Assembly (NCBI RefSeq): GCF_934277605.1
Contig: NZ_CAKQVD010000083.1
Coordinates: 1-6,474 of the forward strand
Reading direction: 5' to 3'
Length of the DNA stretch: 6,474 nucleotides
Origin: an uncultured Anaerotignum sp.
Lineage (GTDB): Bacteria > Bacillota > Clostridia > Lachnospirales > Anaerotignaceae
This document shows positions 1 to 6,147 of this stretch, one piece after another. Every line of letters begins with the position of its first letter. The stretch's first letter is position 1. Under the pieces are notes generated by a model. The model did not search any database and was not told the DNA's origin. It saw only the letters and a list, made by a program, of their open reading frames with translations. The position numbers were made by a program, and so were the translations under genes.

Positions 1-2826
1 CCCTTCTACACCAGACTGCCTGAAATCGTAGAGGAATACATGAACGAAATCAACAAAATCACAGGCAGAAATTACAAGCTCTTCAACTACTTTGGCGCTG
101 CGGATGCAGAACACGTTATCGTGGCAATGGGCTCCGTCACAGGCGTTGCACAGGAGGTTGTGGAAAGCCTGAGCGCAAAGGGCGAAAAGGTTGGCTTCCT
201 GCAGGTTCACCTGTATAGACCCTTCTCCTTGGCACACTTCACAGCCGCTCTGCCCGAAACCGTAAAGGTTTTGACCGTTCTGGACAGAACAAAGGAACCC
301 GGCGCATTGGGCGAGCCTCTGTATGCAGATGTCTGCTCCGCTTTGGTGGAAACAGGCAAATCCGTAAAGGTGCTGGCAGGCAGATATGGTCTGTCCTCCA
401 AGGATGTAACCCCCGCACAGATTATCGCCGTGTTCGATAACATGAAGGGCGCACAGAAAAACCACTTCACAGTCGGTATCATTGATGATATCTCCAACAG
501 CTCCATCGAGGTCGGCGCAGAGCCCGATTTGGCTGATGCAAGCACAGTATCCTGCAAATTCTGGGGCCTTGGCTCCGATGGTACCGTTGGTGCGAACAAA
601 AACTCCATCAAAATCATCGGTGACCACACAGATAAATATGCACAGGCTTACTTTGAATATGACACAAAGAAATCCGGCGGTATCACACGCTCTCATCTGC
701 GCTTCGGCGATAAGCCCATCCGCTCCAGCTATCTGGTAACAAAAAATGCAAGCTTCGTTGCTTGTCATAACCAGAGCTACATGGAAAAATATGATATCGT
801 TTCCGAAATCAAGCCCGGCGGCACCTTCCTGCTCAACTGCACATGGACACCCGAGGAGCTGGATCATCACCTGTCTGCGGAGGTAAAGAGAACCATCGCA
901 AACAACAACATCCACTTCTACACCATTGATGCAATCAAGATTGGTAAGGAAATCGGTCTGGGTAACAAAACAAACGCAATTTTGCAGTCCGCATTCTTCA
1001 AGCTGGCAAACATCATCCCCGTTGATGACGCAGTTACATACATGAAGGCAGCTATCGTAAAATCCTACGGCAAGAAGGGCGAAAAGGTTGTCAACATGAA
1101 CTATGCCGCTGTGGATGCAGGGCTTTCCGGTCTGACAAAAATCGACGTTCCCGCAAGCTGGAAGGATGCAAAGGATGTTGATCAGGAAGCCATCAAGAAG
1201 GTACTTCCCGAATATGTAGAAAAGCTGATGGTTCCCATGAATGCACTGAAGGGTGACCTGCTGCCTGTTTCCGTATTCGCCGGCAGAGAGGACGGCACCG
1301 TTCCTCTTGGCACCTCCGCATTTGAAAAACGTGGCGTTGCCATTGATGTTCCCGCATGGGATGCAACCAAATGTATCCAGTGTAACCAGTGCTCCTATGT
1401 TTGTCCTCACGCAGCCATCCGTCCCTTCCTTCTCACAGAGGAGGAGGCCGCAAAGGCACCCTATGCGGTTTTGGATGCAAACGGCGCAGGCGAACTCAAG
1501 CAGTATAAATTCCGTATCCAGGTGGACCCTCTGGATTGTCAGGGCTGCGGTGTCTGCGTAACCGCTTGTCCCGCAAAGGAAAAAGCACTTGTTATGCAGC
1601 CCTTGGATACACAGCTGCATGAGCAGGATAGCTGGGACTTCTCCCTGTCTCTGTCCGATAAGACAAACCCCATGAGCAAATTCTCCGTAAAAGGCTCTCA
1701 GTTTGAACAGCCTCTGCTGGAATTTTCCGGTGCTTGTGCAGGCTGCGGCGAAACTGCTTATGCAAAGCTGATGACACAGCTTTACGGCGACAGAATGTAT
1801 CTGGCAAACGCAACAGGCTGTACACAGGCTTGGGGTGCAGCAGCTCCCTGTGTACCTTACACCACAAACAAGGAAGGCTGGGGCCCCGCATGGAGCAACT
1901 CCCTGTTTGAAAATAACGCACAGTTCTCCGTTGGTATGGTTCTGGCTGTTGAACAGCAGAGAGACCGTATCACTATGAAGGTAAAGGATTTGCTGGCACT
2001 GACCGCAGGCACAGAATTTGCGGCAGCAGCTCAAACATGGCTGGAAAACTGGGATAACGGCGACAGAAGTAAGGCAGACAGCCGTGCCGTAATCGCAGCA
2101 CTGAAGGAGCTGAAGGTTGATGGTGCAGCAGCAGAGCTGAAGGACTTCATTCTGGAAAACAGCGAACACCTGACAAAGAAATCCATGTGGATGTACGGCG
2201 GTGACGGCTGGGCTTATGATATCGGCTACGGCGGTCTGGATCATGTTCTGGCAAGCGGCCGTGATGTAAACGTATTGGTTGTAGATACCGAGGTTTACTC
2301 CAACACAGGCGGTCAGTCCTCCAAGGCAACCCCCATCGGTGCAGTTGCACAGTTCGCAGCAGGCGGTAAGCCCACTGTGAAGAAGGATCTGGGTATGCTT
2401 GCAATGAGCTATGGCTACATCTATGTTGCACAGGTTGCACTGGGCGCAGATCCCAACCAGCTCATCAAGGCACTCAAGGAGGCAGAGGCATATAAAGGGC
2501 CTTCCCTGATTATTGCTTATGCACCTTGTATCAACCATGGTATCTCCAAGGGTATGGCAAATGCACAGCTTGAGGCAAAGCTGGCAGTGCAGGCAGGCTA
2601 TTGGCACCTGTATCGCTTCAATCCCGATTTGAAGAAGGAGGGCAAAAACCCCTTCACTCTGGATTCCAAGGAGCCTACACTGGACTTCAATGAATTTTTG
2701 ATGGGCGAGGTTCGTTACGCATCTCTGGTGCGTACCTTCCCCGAAACCGCAGAGGTTCTCTTGAAGGAAGCAGCAGAAAATGCAAAGGATAAATACGCAT
2801 CCTATAAAAAGCTTGCAGACGCATAA
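1..2826 (+). CDS. nifJ: Pyruvate:ferredoxin (flavodoxin) oxidoreductase, 5'-truncated by the window edge
   Basis: This enzyme oxidatively decarboxylates pyruvate with CoA to acetyl-CoA and CO2 and passes electrons to ferredoxin or flavodoxin in the cytoplasm of anaerobes. The frame is open from base 1, so the ATG at 40 is internal. 941 residues are visible. Using the cysteine spacing of the Desulfovibrio africanus enzyme, about 233 N-terminal residues (domain I) are missing, giving a full length near 1,174, normal for single-chain forms. In window residue numbers: domain II about 26-182; gamma-type domain III about 183-394; a two-[4Fe-4S] ferredoxin domain with CxxCxxCxxxCP at 458-469 and again at 513-524; then the thiamine diphosphate domain with proximal-cluster cysteines C579, C582, C607 and C843. 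The TPP/Mg motif begins at GDGW (734-737) and ends at SNTGGQ (767-772). No frameshift or lost ligand is seen. The stop TAA is followed after 16 bases by a terminator. The N-terminal pyruvate- and TPP-contacting residues cannot be checked. Confidence 0.97.
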   Translation, partial: PFYTRLPEIVEEYMNEINKITGRNYKLFNYFGAADAEHVIVAMGSVTGVAQEVVESLSAKGEKVGFLQVHLYRPFSLAHFTAALPETVKVLTVLDRTKEPGALGEPLYADVCSALVETGKSVKVLAGRYGLSSKDVTPAQIIAVFDNMKGAQKNHFTVGIIDDISNSSIEVGAEPDLADASTVSCKFWGLGSDGTVGANKNSIKIIGDHTDKYAQAYFEYDTKKSGGITRSHLRFGDKPIRSSYLVTKNASFVACHNQSYMEKYDIVSEIKPGGTFLLNCTWTPEELDHHLSAEVKRTIANNNIHFYTIDAIKIGKEIGLGNKTNAILQSAFFKLANIIPVDDAVTYMKAAIVKSYGKKGEKVVNMNYAAVDAGLSGLTKIDVPASWKDAKDVDQEAIKKVLPEYVEKLMVPMNALKGDLLPVSVFAGREDGTVPLGTSAFEKRGVAIDVPAWDATKCIQCNQCSYVCPHAAIRPFLLTEEEAAKAPYAVLDANGAGELKQYKFRIQVDPLDCQGCGVCVTACPAKEKALVMQPLDTQLHEQDSWDFSLSLSDKTNPMSKFSVKGSQFEQPLLEFSGACAGCGETAYAKLMTQLYGDRMYLANATGCTQAWGAAAPCVPYTTNKEGWGPAWSNSLFENNAQFSVGMVLAVEQQRDRITMKVKDLLALTAGTEFAAAAQTWLENWDNGDRSKADSRAVIAALKELKVDGAAAELKDFILENSEHLTKKSMWMYGGDGWAYDIGYGGLDHVLASGRDVNVLVVDTEVYSNTGGQSSKATPIGAVAQFAAGGKPTVKKDLGMLAMSYGYIYVAQVALGADPNQLIKALKEAEAYKGPSLIIAYAPCINHGISKGMANAQLEAKLAVQAGYWHLYRFNPDLKKEGKNPFTLDSKEPTLDFNEFLMGEVRYASLVRTFPETAEVLLKEAAENAKDKYASYKKLADA

Positions 2827-2842
2827 AAAATAATAAAAAACG

Positions 2843-2873
2843 AAGGACGGAACCGAAAGGCTCCGTCCTTTTT
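2843..2873 (+). terminator. Rho-independent terminator of nifJ
   Basis: A 12-base-pair stem (2843-2854 with 2859-2870, one A/C mismatch) closes a GAAA tetraloop and runs into a T tract at 2869-2873. It starts 16 bases after the nifJ stop codon, so it ends that transcript and separates it from the lipoprotein gene. Confidence 0.9.
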
Positions 2874-2957
2874 CATGCAAAATTCCTCTGCAATTTCTTC
2901 TAATTCTTAAGACTTTCTTTCAATTTTATAAAGCCCCTTTTCTTTGAAAATCCTTTG

Positions 2958-2966
2958 TGCTATTAT
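2958..2966 (+). promoter_or_regulatory. Extended -10 promoter for the lipoprotein gene
   Basis: TGCTATTAT fits an extended -10 element (TGn followed by TATTAT, 5 of 6 matches to TATAAT). At the usual 17-base spacing the -35 position (2938-2943) reads TTTTCT, a poor match, which is compatible with an extended -10 promoter. Transcription would start near 2973 and give a leader of about 30 bases. A TTGAAA at 2944-2949 is too close (11 bases) to serve as -35. The assignment is by motif only. Confidence 0.5.
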
Positions 2967-3004
2967 GTAACCCGAAAAGAGAACCGAAAGGAGAACCACC
3001 CCAC

Positions 3005-3658
3005 ATGAAAATGAAAAAAACCCTGATTGCACTTTTGCTCTGTGCCATTGTCGGCGCACTCTCTGCCTGCACAAATACGCCCGAACAGGCGGATGCAGAG
3101 AACCTCTCCGTTACGGATATTTCCATCGATCAGAAGGCCCTCCCCCCTCTGAGTGAGGATTTGCAGAAGCTTTATGAGGGCGCCTATAAAGTCTATTATC
3201 AAATCAGCTTTGGTGCATTTGATTATGATGAAACTGCCACATTGGAAAAAAATGATTTGATGTATTACAAAATCACAGATTCCCGCTTCCAAACCTATGA
3301 TGCCTTCCGCACCTATCTGCTGCAATATTTCACAGAATATTTCGTAGATAACAGCATTCTCTGCGAGGATAACCTGATGTTTACAAAGGGCGAGGACGAT
3401 AGCCTGTATTATCTGGGCGGCGGCAGAGGCGCAAATATCTTCTATGCAGGGCATACCTTTGAAACAGAAAAGGAAAACGAGAATGAAATCGACTTCCGTG
3501 CAACTGCGTATTACACCAACAGCAACGAGGCCTATCATGGTGCTTATTTCTATACCACCCCCAAAAATCCGGAGGATTACACCACACAGCAATTCTCCTT
3601 TGTTCTCCAAAAGGAAGCAGGGGAATGGAAATTTAATACCTTCCACCTGTTCTTCTGA
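3005..3658 (+). CDS. Secreted lipoprotein of unknown function
   Basis: The product is 217 residues. The N-terminus is a typical lipoprotein signal peptide: a lysine-rich start (MKMKK), a hydrophobic stretch from about residue 6 to 18, and the lipobox LSAC at 19-22, so C22 should be lipidated and the protein anchored to the outer face of the membrane. A linker to about residue 45 leads to one compact domain rich in aromatic residues. Visible blocks are YYKITDSRF (87-95), a helix-like YLLQYFTEYF (104-113), YYLGGGRGANIFYAG (135-149) and a C-terminal GEWKFNTFHLFF (206-217). This layout suggests a small alpha+beta (NTF2/cystatin-like) fold and faintly recalls IseA-type cell-wall hydrolase inhibitors, but I do not recognise the family with certainty. 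The start at ATG 3005 is preferred because AGGAG lies at 2989-2993 and the signal peptide begins there. A longer frame from GTG 2957 overlaps the promoter. ATG 3011 is a possible alternative. It is monocistronic, with its own promoter and terminator. Confidence 0.85.
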   Translation: MKMKKTLIALLLCAIVGALSACTNTPEQADAENLSVTDISIDQKALPPLSEDLQKLYEGAYKVYYQISFGAFDYDETATLEKNDLMYYKITDSRFQTYDAFRTYLLQYFTEYFVDNSILCEDNLMFTKGEDDSLYYLGGGRGANIFYAGHTFETEKENENEIDFRATAYYTNSNEAYHGAYFYTTPKNPEDYTTQQFSFVLQKEAGEWKFNTFHLFF

Positions 3659-3682
3659 TTTTGATATAGCCCCCTTTATAAG

Positions 3683-3724
3683 AAAATGACTTGAGCGAAA
3701 TGCTCAAGTCATTTTTATTTTTTT
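3683..3724 (+). terminator. Rho-independent terminator of the lipoprotein gene
   Basis: A perfect 14-base-pair stem (3683-3696 with 3702-3715) with a five-base GAAAT loop is followed by a T-rich run to 3724. It lies 25 bases after the stop codon. Because the stem is flanked by an A run on the left, it could in principle also act on minus-strand transcripts arriving from proC. Confidence 0.92.
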
Positions 3725-3840
3725 GGGGGACTACACCCTTTTTCAGGCGCACCTGCGCCGCTTTTCTTCCTGCCGTTTCCGGCTCGAGGGGAAGGGTTTG
3801 GAAAGGGAAACTTTGTGTCCCTTTCCTCGTGTGTGTGGGT

Positions 3841-3874
3841 CCGGGACCCATAGCGAAACGGGTCCCGGGTTTTT
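3841..3874 (+). terminator. GC-rich terminator-like hairpin in the intergenic gap
   Basis: A 9-base-pair perfect stem, CCGGGACCC with GGGTCCCGG, closes a ten-base loop. On the plus strand a T run (3870-3874) follows one G after the stem. It resembles a plus-strand terminator, yet the lipoprotein transcript is already ended at about 3724, so it may be a backup terminator or part of a repeat element rather than a primary signal. Confidence 0.5.
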
Positions 3875-3875
3875 G

Positions 3876-3898
3876 TTACTTTTTAGCATAAAAAGTAA
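3876..3898. repeat. AT-rich perfect inverted repeat
   Basis: TTACTTTTT at 3876-3884 pairs perfectly with AAAAAGTAA at 3890-3898 around a five-base loop. It sits only a few bases after the GC-rich hairpin, and a tail of T or A runs does not follow on either strand, so it is not a standard terminator. Its position next to the GC-rich hairpin suggests both belong to one element. Confidence 0.6.
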
Positions 3899-3987
3899 GG
3901 AAGGAAGCCCTTGTTTCGCCGAAAAAATTCTAAACGGGCGAATTTCTTATCTTCACCAAGCCATATTTTTTGCGCAAATGCGCTTTC

Positions 3988-4791
3988 TTACATCCTTTTA
4001 TCCTTTTCCAAAACTGCATCAAAGGCTCTTGTCAGCGTTGCCTCAAAGCCGCTTGCCTGCAATGCCGCCACGCCCTCAATCGTTGTGCCGCCTGGAGAGC
4101 AAACCTGGTCTACAAGTGCCATCGGATGCTCGCCGCTTTCCAGCACCATTTTCGCACTGCCCTCAACCGTTGCCGCCGCAATCTCCAACGCCTGCTTTTT
4201 GGACATCCCCGCCTTCACAGCCGCCCGTGCCAGTGCATCCATATAAAGATATGCAAATGCAGGGGCAGAGCCGGCAAGGACGGTAAAAATGCCGAATTGG
4301 CTTTCCTCCACCTCAATCACTGCGCCGATGGTTGCAAACATTTCCTTGGCAATCGCCTTCTGCTCCGCCGTTACAAGCTCGTTGGCACAAAGACCGCTTG
4401 TGGCTGCGCCGATTTTTGCGTTGATGTTTGGCATAATGCGGATAATGGGTGTCCCTGTCGGCAATAACTCCGCCAGATACGCCAAGCTTTTCCCTGCCGC
4501 AATAGAAACCACCAATGGCTTTTTGGCGGCAATTTCTTCTTTTATGCTCGGCAAAATGCTTGAAAGCAGGTGCGGCTTCACCGCAAGCACCAAAACATCG
4601 CTTGCCGCCGCCACCTCTGCCGCCGTCCGCACCACATTTGCACCGCCGACAGCCTCCGCCAATCGTTCCGCAGAGGTCACGGTTTTACTGGTAATCGTAA
4701 TCTGCTTGCTTTCATAGCTTTTTGTGCCGACTGCCATCCCCTTGATGATTGCACCTGCCATATTGCCTGCACCGATAAATCCAAATCGCAT
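3988..4791 (-). CDS. proC: Pyrroline-5-carboxylate reductase
   Basis: This cytoplasmic enzyme reduces 1-pyrroline-5-carboxylate to L-proline with NAD(P)H, the last step of proline synthesis. The 267 residues match the family's usual length. The N-terminal Rossmann domain opens with FIGAGNMAGAII (5-16, the GxGxMA dinucleotide loop), and shows LAVKP at 69-73 and RIMPN at 118-122. The C-terminal helical dimerisation domain contains GSAPAFAY (174-181) and the family signature PGGTTIEG (233-240) near the active site. The start at 4791 is chosen because AAGGAGGAGA precedes it by a few bases and the dinucleotide loop falls at the normal distance. The 37-codon upstream extension to 4902 would run through a hairpin and is not conserved-looking. 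The gene converges on the lipoprotein gene and follows the dehydrogenase on the same strand after 238 bases. A terminator-like hairpin sits in its leader. Confidence 0.96.
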   Translation of the reverse strand: MRFGFIGAGNMAGAIIKGMAVGTKSYESKQITITSKTVTSAERLAEAVGGANVVRTAAEVAAASDVLVLAVKPHLLSSILPSIKEEIAAKKPLVVSIAAGKSLAYLAELLPTGTPIIRIMPNINAKIGAATSGLCANELVTAEQKAIAKEMFATIGAVIEVEESQFGIFTVLAGSAPAFAYLYMDALARAAVKAGMSKKQALEIAAATVEGSAKMVLESGEHPMALVDQVCSPGGTTIEGVAALQASGFEATLTRAFDAVLEKDKRM

Positions 4792-4795
4792 GGAA

Positions 4796-4805
4796 TCTCC
4801 TCCTT
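4796..4805 (-). promoter_or_regulatory. Ribosome binding site that fixes the proC start
   Basis: Read on the minus strand the site is AAGGAGGAGA, close to the full anti-Shine-Dalgarno complement. The GGAGG core (4803-4799) is seven bases from the ATG at 4791. It supports this start over the longer upstream frame. Confidence 0.88.
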
Positions 4806-4820
4806 CGCTTCTTCCTTTAT

Positions 4821-4851
4821 AAAAAGAAAAGGTCGGGAACACCGACCTTTT
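4821..4851 (-). terminator. Terminator-like hairpin in the proC leader (possible attenuator)
   Basis: On the minus strand a perfect 10-base-pair stem (4851-4842 with 4836-4827) around a five-base loop runs into TTTTCTTTTT (4830-4821). Only 15 bases separate the end of this T tract from the proC ribosome binding site, too little room for a promoter, so a proC transcript starting further upstream, or read through from the dehydrogenase gene, must cross it. It could end the dehydrogenase transcript or act as an attenuator for proC. I found no T-box consensus or clear antiterminator in the short leader. Confidence 0.65.
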
Positions 4852-4928
4852 GTCCTTGTGATTTCCTAATTTAACGGTACTATAAACTACCCCTTCTGTC
4901 AATCACAGAACATATATATTATTTGTTT

Positions 4929-5019
4929 GAAATTTTAATTTCTGAAGGAAATTGAAATTTCGCATTGGGTTCCAAGGGAATCATTCCCTTGGCAGGGGAA
5001 TTGGGGACAGCGTCCCCAA
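4929..5019. repeat. Three consecutive stem-loops between the dehydrogenase gene and proC
   Basis: Three inverted repeats lie almost end to end. The first is AT-rich, 14 pairs (4929-4942 with 4948-4961), with one G-T pair as read on the plus strand and a five-base loop. The second is CCAAGGGAA with TTCCCTTGG (4972-4980 and 4984-4992), with a three-base loop. The third is TTGGGGAC with GTCCCCAA (5001-5008 and 5012-5019), also with a three-base loop. On the minus strand none is followed by a T run, so they are not ordinary terminators of the dehydrogenase gene, whose stop codon is at 5030-5032. They may stabilise the 3' end of its message or be a dispersed repeat. Confidence 0.65.
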
Positions 5020-5029
5020 GGTTTTCATC

Positions 5030-5983
5030 TCAGCAAATTACGTTCTGGGGCTTGCCGTCCTCCCACTGCAAAATATTCTCGCTCACAATCTGCGCTCTGG
5101 TAAACAACGCCTCATGGGATGCAAACGCAACGTGCGGTGTCACAACCGTGTGCTTGCTGTGCAGCAAGGGATGGTCCGCAGGAACAGGAGGCTCCATCTC
5201 AAATACGTCAATGCCTGCGCCCGCAATTCTTTCCTCATTCAGTGCCTTTGCCAAAGCCTCACTGTCCACCACAGGCCCACGGGCTGTGTTCAAAAGAATG
5301 GCATTCTTCTTCATCAGTGCGATTTCCTTTTCGCCAATCAAGCCCTTTGTCTTGTCATTCAGAGGCACGTGCAGGGAAACAATATCGCTCACCCTTAATA
5401 CCTCCTCCAAGGGCAGATATGCAATGCCTGCCTCCTGCATTTCGGGCTTTACGGTTCTGCTGTACGCAACCACCTTGCAGCCAAACGCCTGTGCAATTTT
5501 CGCAACCTTGCCGCCAATCGCACCTGTGCCGACAACGCCAAAGGTCTTGCCGAACAGCTCTCCGCCAACCAAGCCTGCCTTTGTGCCTTCCTTGCGGCAA
5601 ACCGCATCACAGGCAGGAATATTTCTCAAAACGGAAATAGCCAGGCCAAACGCCAGCTCCGCAACCGCATTGGTGGAATAGCCTGCCGCATTGCATACGC
5701 AAATGCCCTTTTCCTTGCAGAAATCCACATCAATATGGTCTACCCCTGTGAATGCAACGGAAAGCAGCTTCAGATTCTTGCATTTTTCGATAACGTTTTT
5801 GCGGAAGGGCTGATTTGCGATAATGATAATATCCGCATCCTTCCCACGCTCTGCCAGCTTATCCTGATCCTCTTCCTTTGTGTCATACGCAATAATTTCA
5901 TGCCCTCTTGCCTTCACTGCCGCAGTTGCCTCTGCCAGCTTTTCGGGTGTGATACCCAAGGGTTCGATAATAACGATTTTCAT
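5030..5983 (-). CDS. D-isomer-specific 2-hydroxyacid dehydrogenase
   Basis: The 317-residue product belongs to the family that includes phosphoglycerate, glycerate/hydroxypyruvate and D-lactate dehydrogenases, which interconvert 2-keto acids and D-2-hydroxy acids with NAD(P)H. The substrate cannot be told from sequence. The substrate-binding lobe is formed by about residues 1-100 and the C-terminal end; the nucleotide domain in between has the loop GTGAIG (152-157). The catalytic triad is present: R235 in NTARG, E264 in FEMEPP and H284 in TPHVA. FTGVDHID (78-85) is the usual segment before the hinge. The second strand of the Rossmann fold ends in AYSRT (173-177), with serine-arginine where NAD-specific members carry an aspartate, which suggests NADP use. 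No C-terminal ACT domain is present, so it is not the long, serine-regulated form of SerA. The start at 5983 has AAGGAGGAGGA just upstream. The gene is divergent from the truncated small gene at 6148. Confidence 0.93.
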   Translation of the reverse strand: MKIVIIEPLGITPEKLAEATAAVKARGHEIIAYDTKEEDQDKLAERGKDADIIIIANQPFRKNVIEKCKNLKLLSVAFTGVDHIDVDFCKEKGICVCNAAGYSTNAVAELAFGLAISVLRNIPACDAVCRKEGTKAGLVGGELFGKTFGVVGTGAIGGKVAKIAQAFGCKVVAYSRTVKPEMQEAGIAYLPLEEVLRVSDIVSLHVPLNDKTKGLIGEKEIALMKKNAILLNTARGPVVDSEALAKALNEERIAGAGIDVFEMEPPVPADHPLLHSKHTVVTPHVAFASHEALFTRAQIVSENILQWEDGKPQNVIC

Positions 5984-5988
5984 TGGAA

Positions 5989-5999
5989 TCCTCCTCCTT
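5989..5999 (-). promoter_or_regulatory. Ribosome binding site of the dehydrogenase gene
   Basis: The minus strand reads AAGGAGGAGGA followed by TTCCA and the ATG at 5983. It closely resembles the leader of proC, which has AAGGAGGAGA, TTCC and ATG. The match is strong and sets the start codon. Confidence 0.85.
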
Positions 6000-6050
6000 G
6001 TTGAATGTGTTTTTTTATAGTAACTGCAATAATTTTCACTGTATAACCGT

Positions 6051-6079
6051 ATGATAACGCAGTTTTTTTAAAAAAACAA
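6051..6079 (-). promoter_or_regulatory. Candidate sigma-A promoter for the dehydrogenase gene
   Basis: On the minus strand TTGTTT (6079-6074) and TATCAT (6056-6051) are separated by 17 bases. The -10 matches 5 of 6 consensus bases and the -35 only 3 of 6. The spacer contains a T7A7 tract (6063-6076 on the plus strand), which could bend the DNA. The leader to the start codon would be about 60 bases. This is motif matching in AT-rich DNA, so it is tentative. Confidence 0.35.
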
Positions 6080-6147
6080 TAGCCCTTTCAGAAAAAAACA
6101 GAAAAAGTTTATACCATAGGAAAAATTCAGAAGAAGGAAGCGAAAAA

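Larger units (their letters stand above)
3725..3987. other. Non-coding gap with consecutive stem-loops between converging genes
   Basis: No convincing gene lies here. Reading frames in it lack ribosome binding sites or are shadows of proC. It holds a series of inverted repeats: 3746-3750 with 3755-3759 (GGCGC/GCGCC, four-base loop), 3800-3808 with 3818-3826 (9 pairs, nine-base loop), 3841-3849 with 3860-3868 (9 GC-rich pairs), 3876-3884 with 3890-3898 (9 AT-rich pairs, five-base loop) and 3915-3920 with 3937-3942 (6 pairs). On the minus strand an imperfect hairpin at 3948-3922 ends in a T run and is a weak candidate for the proC terminator. The density of hairpins is like that of dispersed intergenic repeats in Clostridia, but a second copy would have to be found elsewhere in the genome. 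Confidence 0.6.

Noticed and set aside
40..2826. ATG at 40 as the true start of the oxidoreductase
   Set aside because: The frame is open and homologous from base 1 (PFYTRLPEIVEEYM aligns with the family), and a start here would lack the essential N-terminal domain. The gene simply enters from the left edge.
2957..3004. Sixteen-codon N-terminal extension of the lipoprotein from GTG 2957
   Set aside because: It overlaps the -10 promoter element and would place charged residues before the signal peptide; ATG 3005 has the ribosome binding site.
2963..3646. Long minus-strand frame opposite the lipoprotein gene
   Set aside because: It is the antisense shadow of a gene with a clear signal peptide, promoter and terminator, and its product resembles no family.
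3740..3942. CRISPR array or tRNA in the hairpin-rich gap
   Set aside because: The stems differ from each other in sequence and spacing, with no repeated unit and no cloverleaf or CCA-type end.
3723..4286. Plus-strand frames across the intergenic gap and proC
   Set aside because: The predicted products are rich in proline, serine and arginine with no family signature, and most of their length is antisense to proC.
4792..4902. Thirty-seven-codon N-terminal extension of ProC from 4902
   Set aside because: It runs through the leader hairpin and past an excellent ribosome binding site, and ProC proteins begin a few residues before the GxGxMA loop.
4879..4902. TTGACA and TATAGT on the minus strand as a proC promoter
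   Set aside because: The two elements are separated by only 12 bases, too short for sigma-A; no other good pair was found, so the proC promoter is left unassigned.
4792..5029. T-box or other known riboswitch upstream of proC
   Set aside because: I looked for the T-box antiterminator core and a specifier-loop stem and did not see them; the strong hairpins present do not match a riboswitch I know.
4965..5681. Plus-strand frame opposite the dehydrogenase gene
   Set aside because: The minus strand encodes a complete dehydrogenase with all catalytic residues; the plus frame is a shadow and lacks a ribosome binding site.
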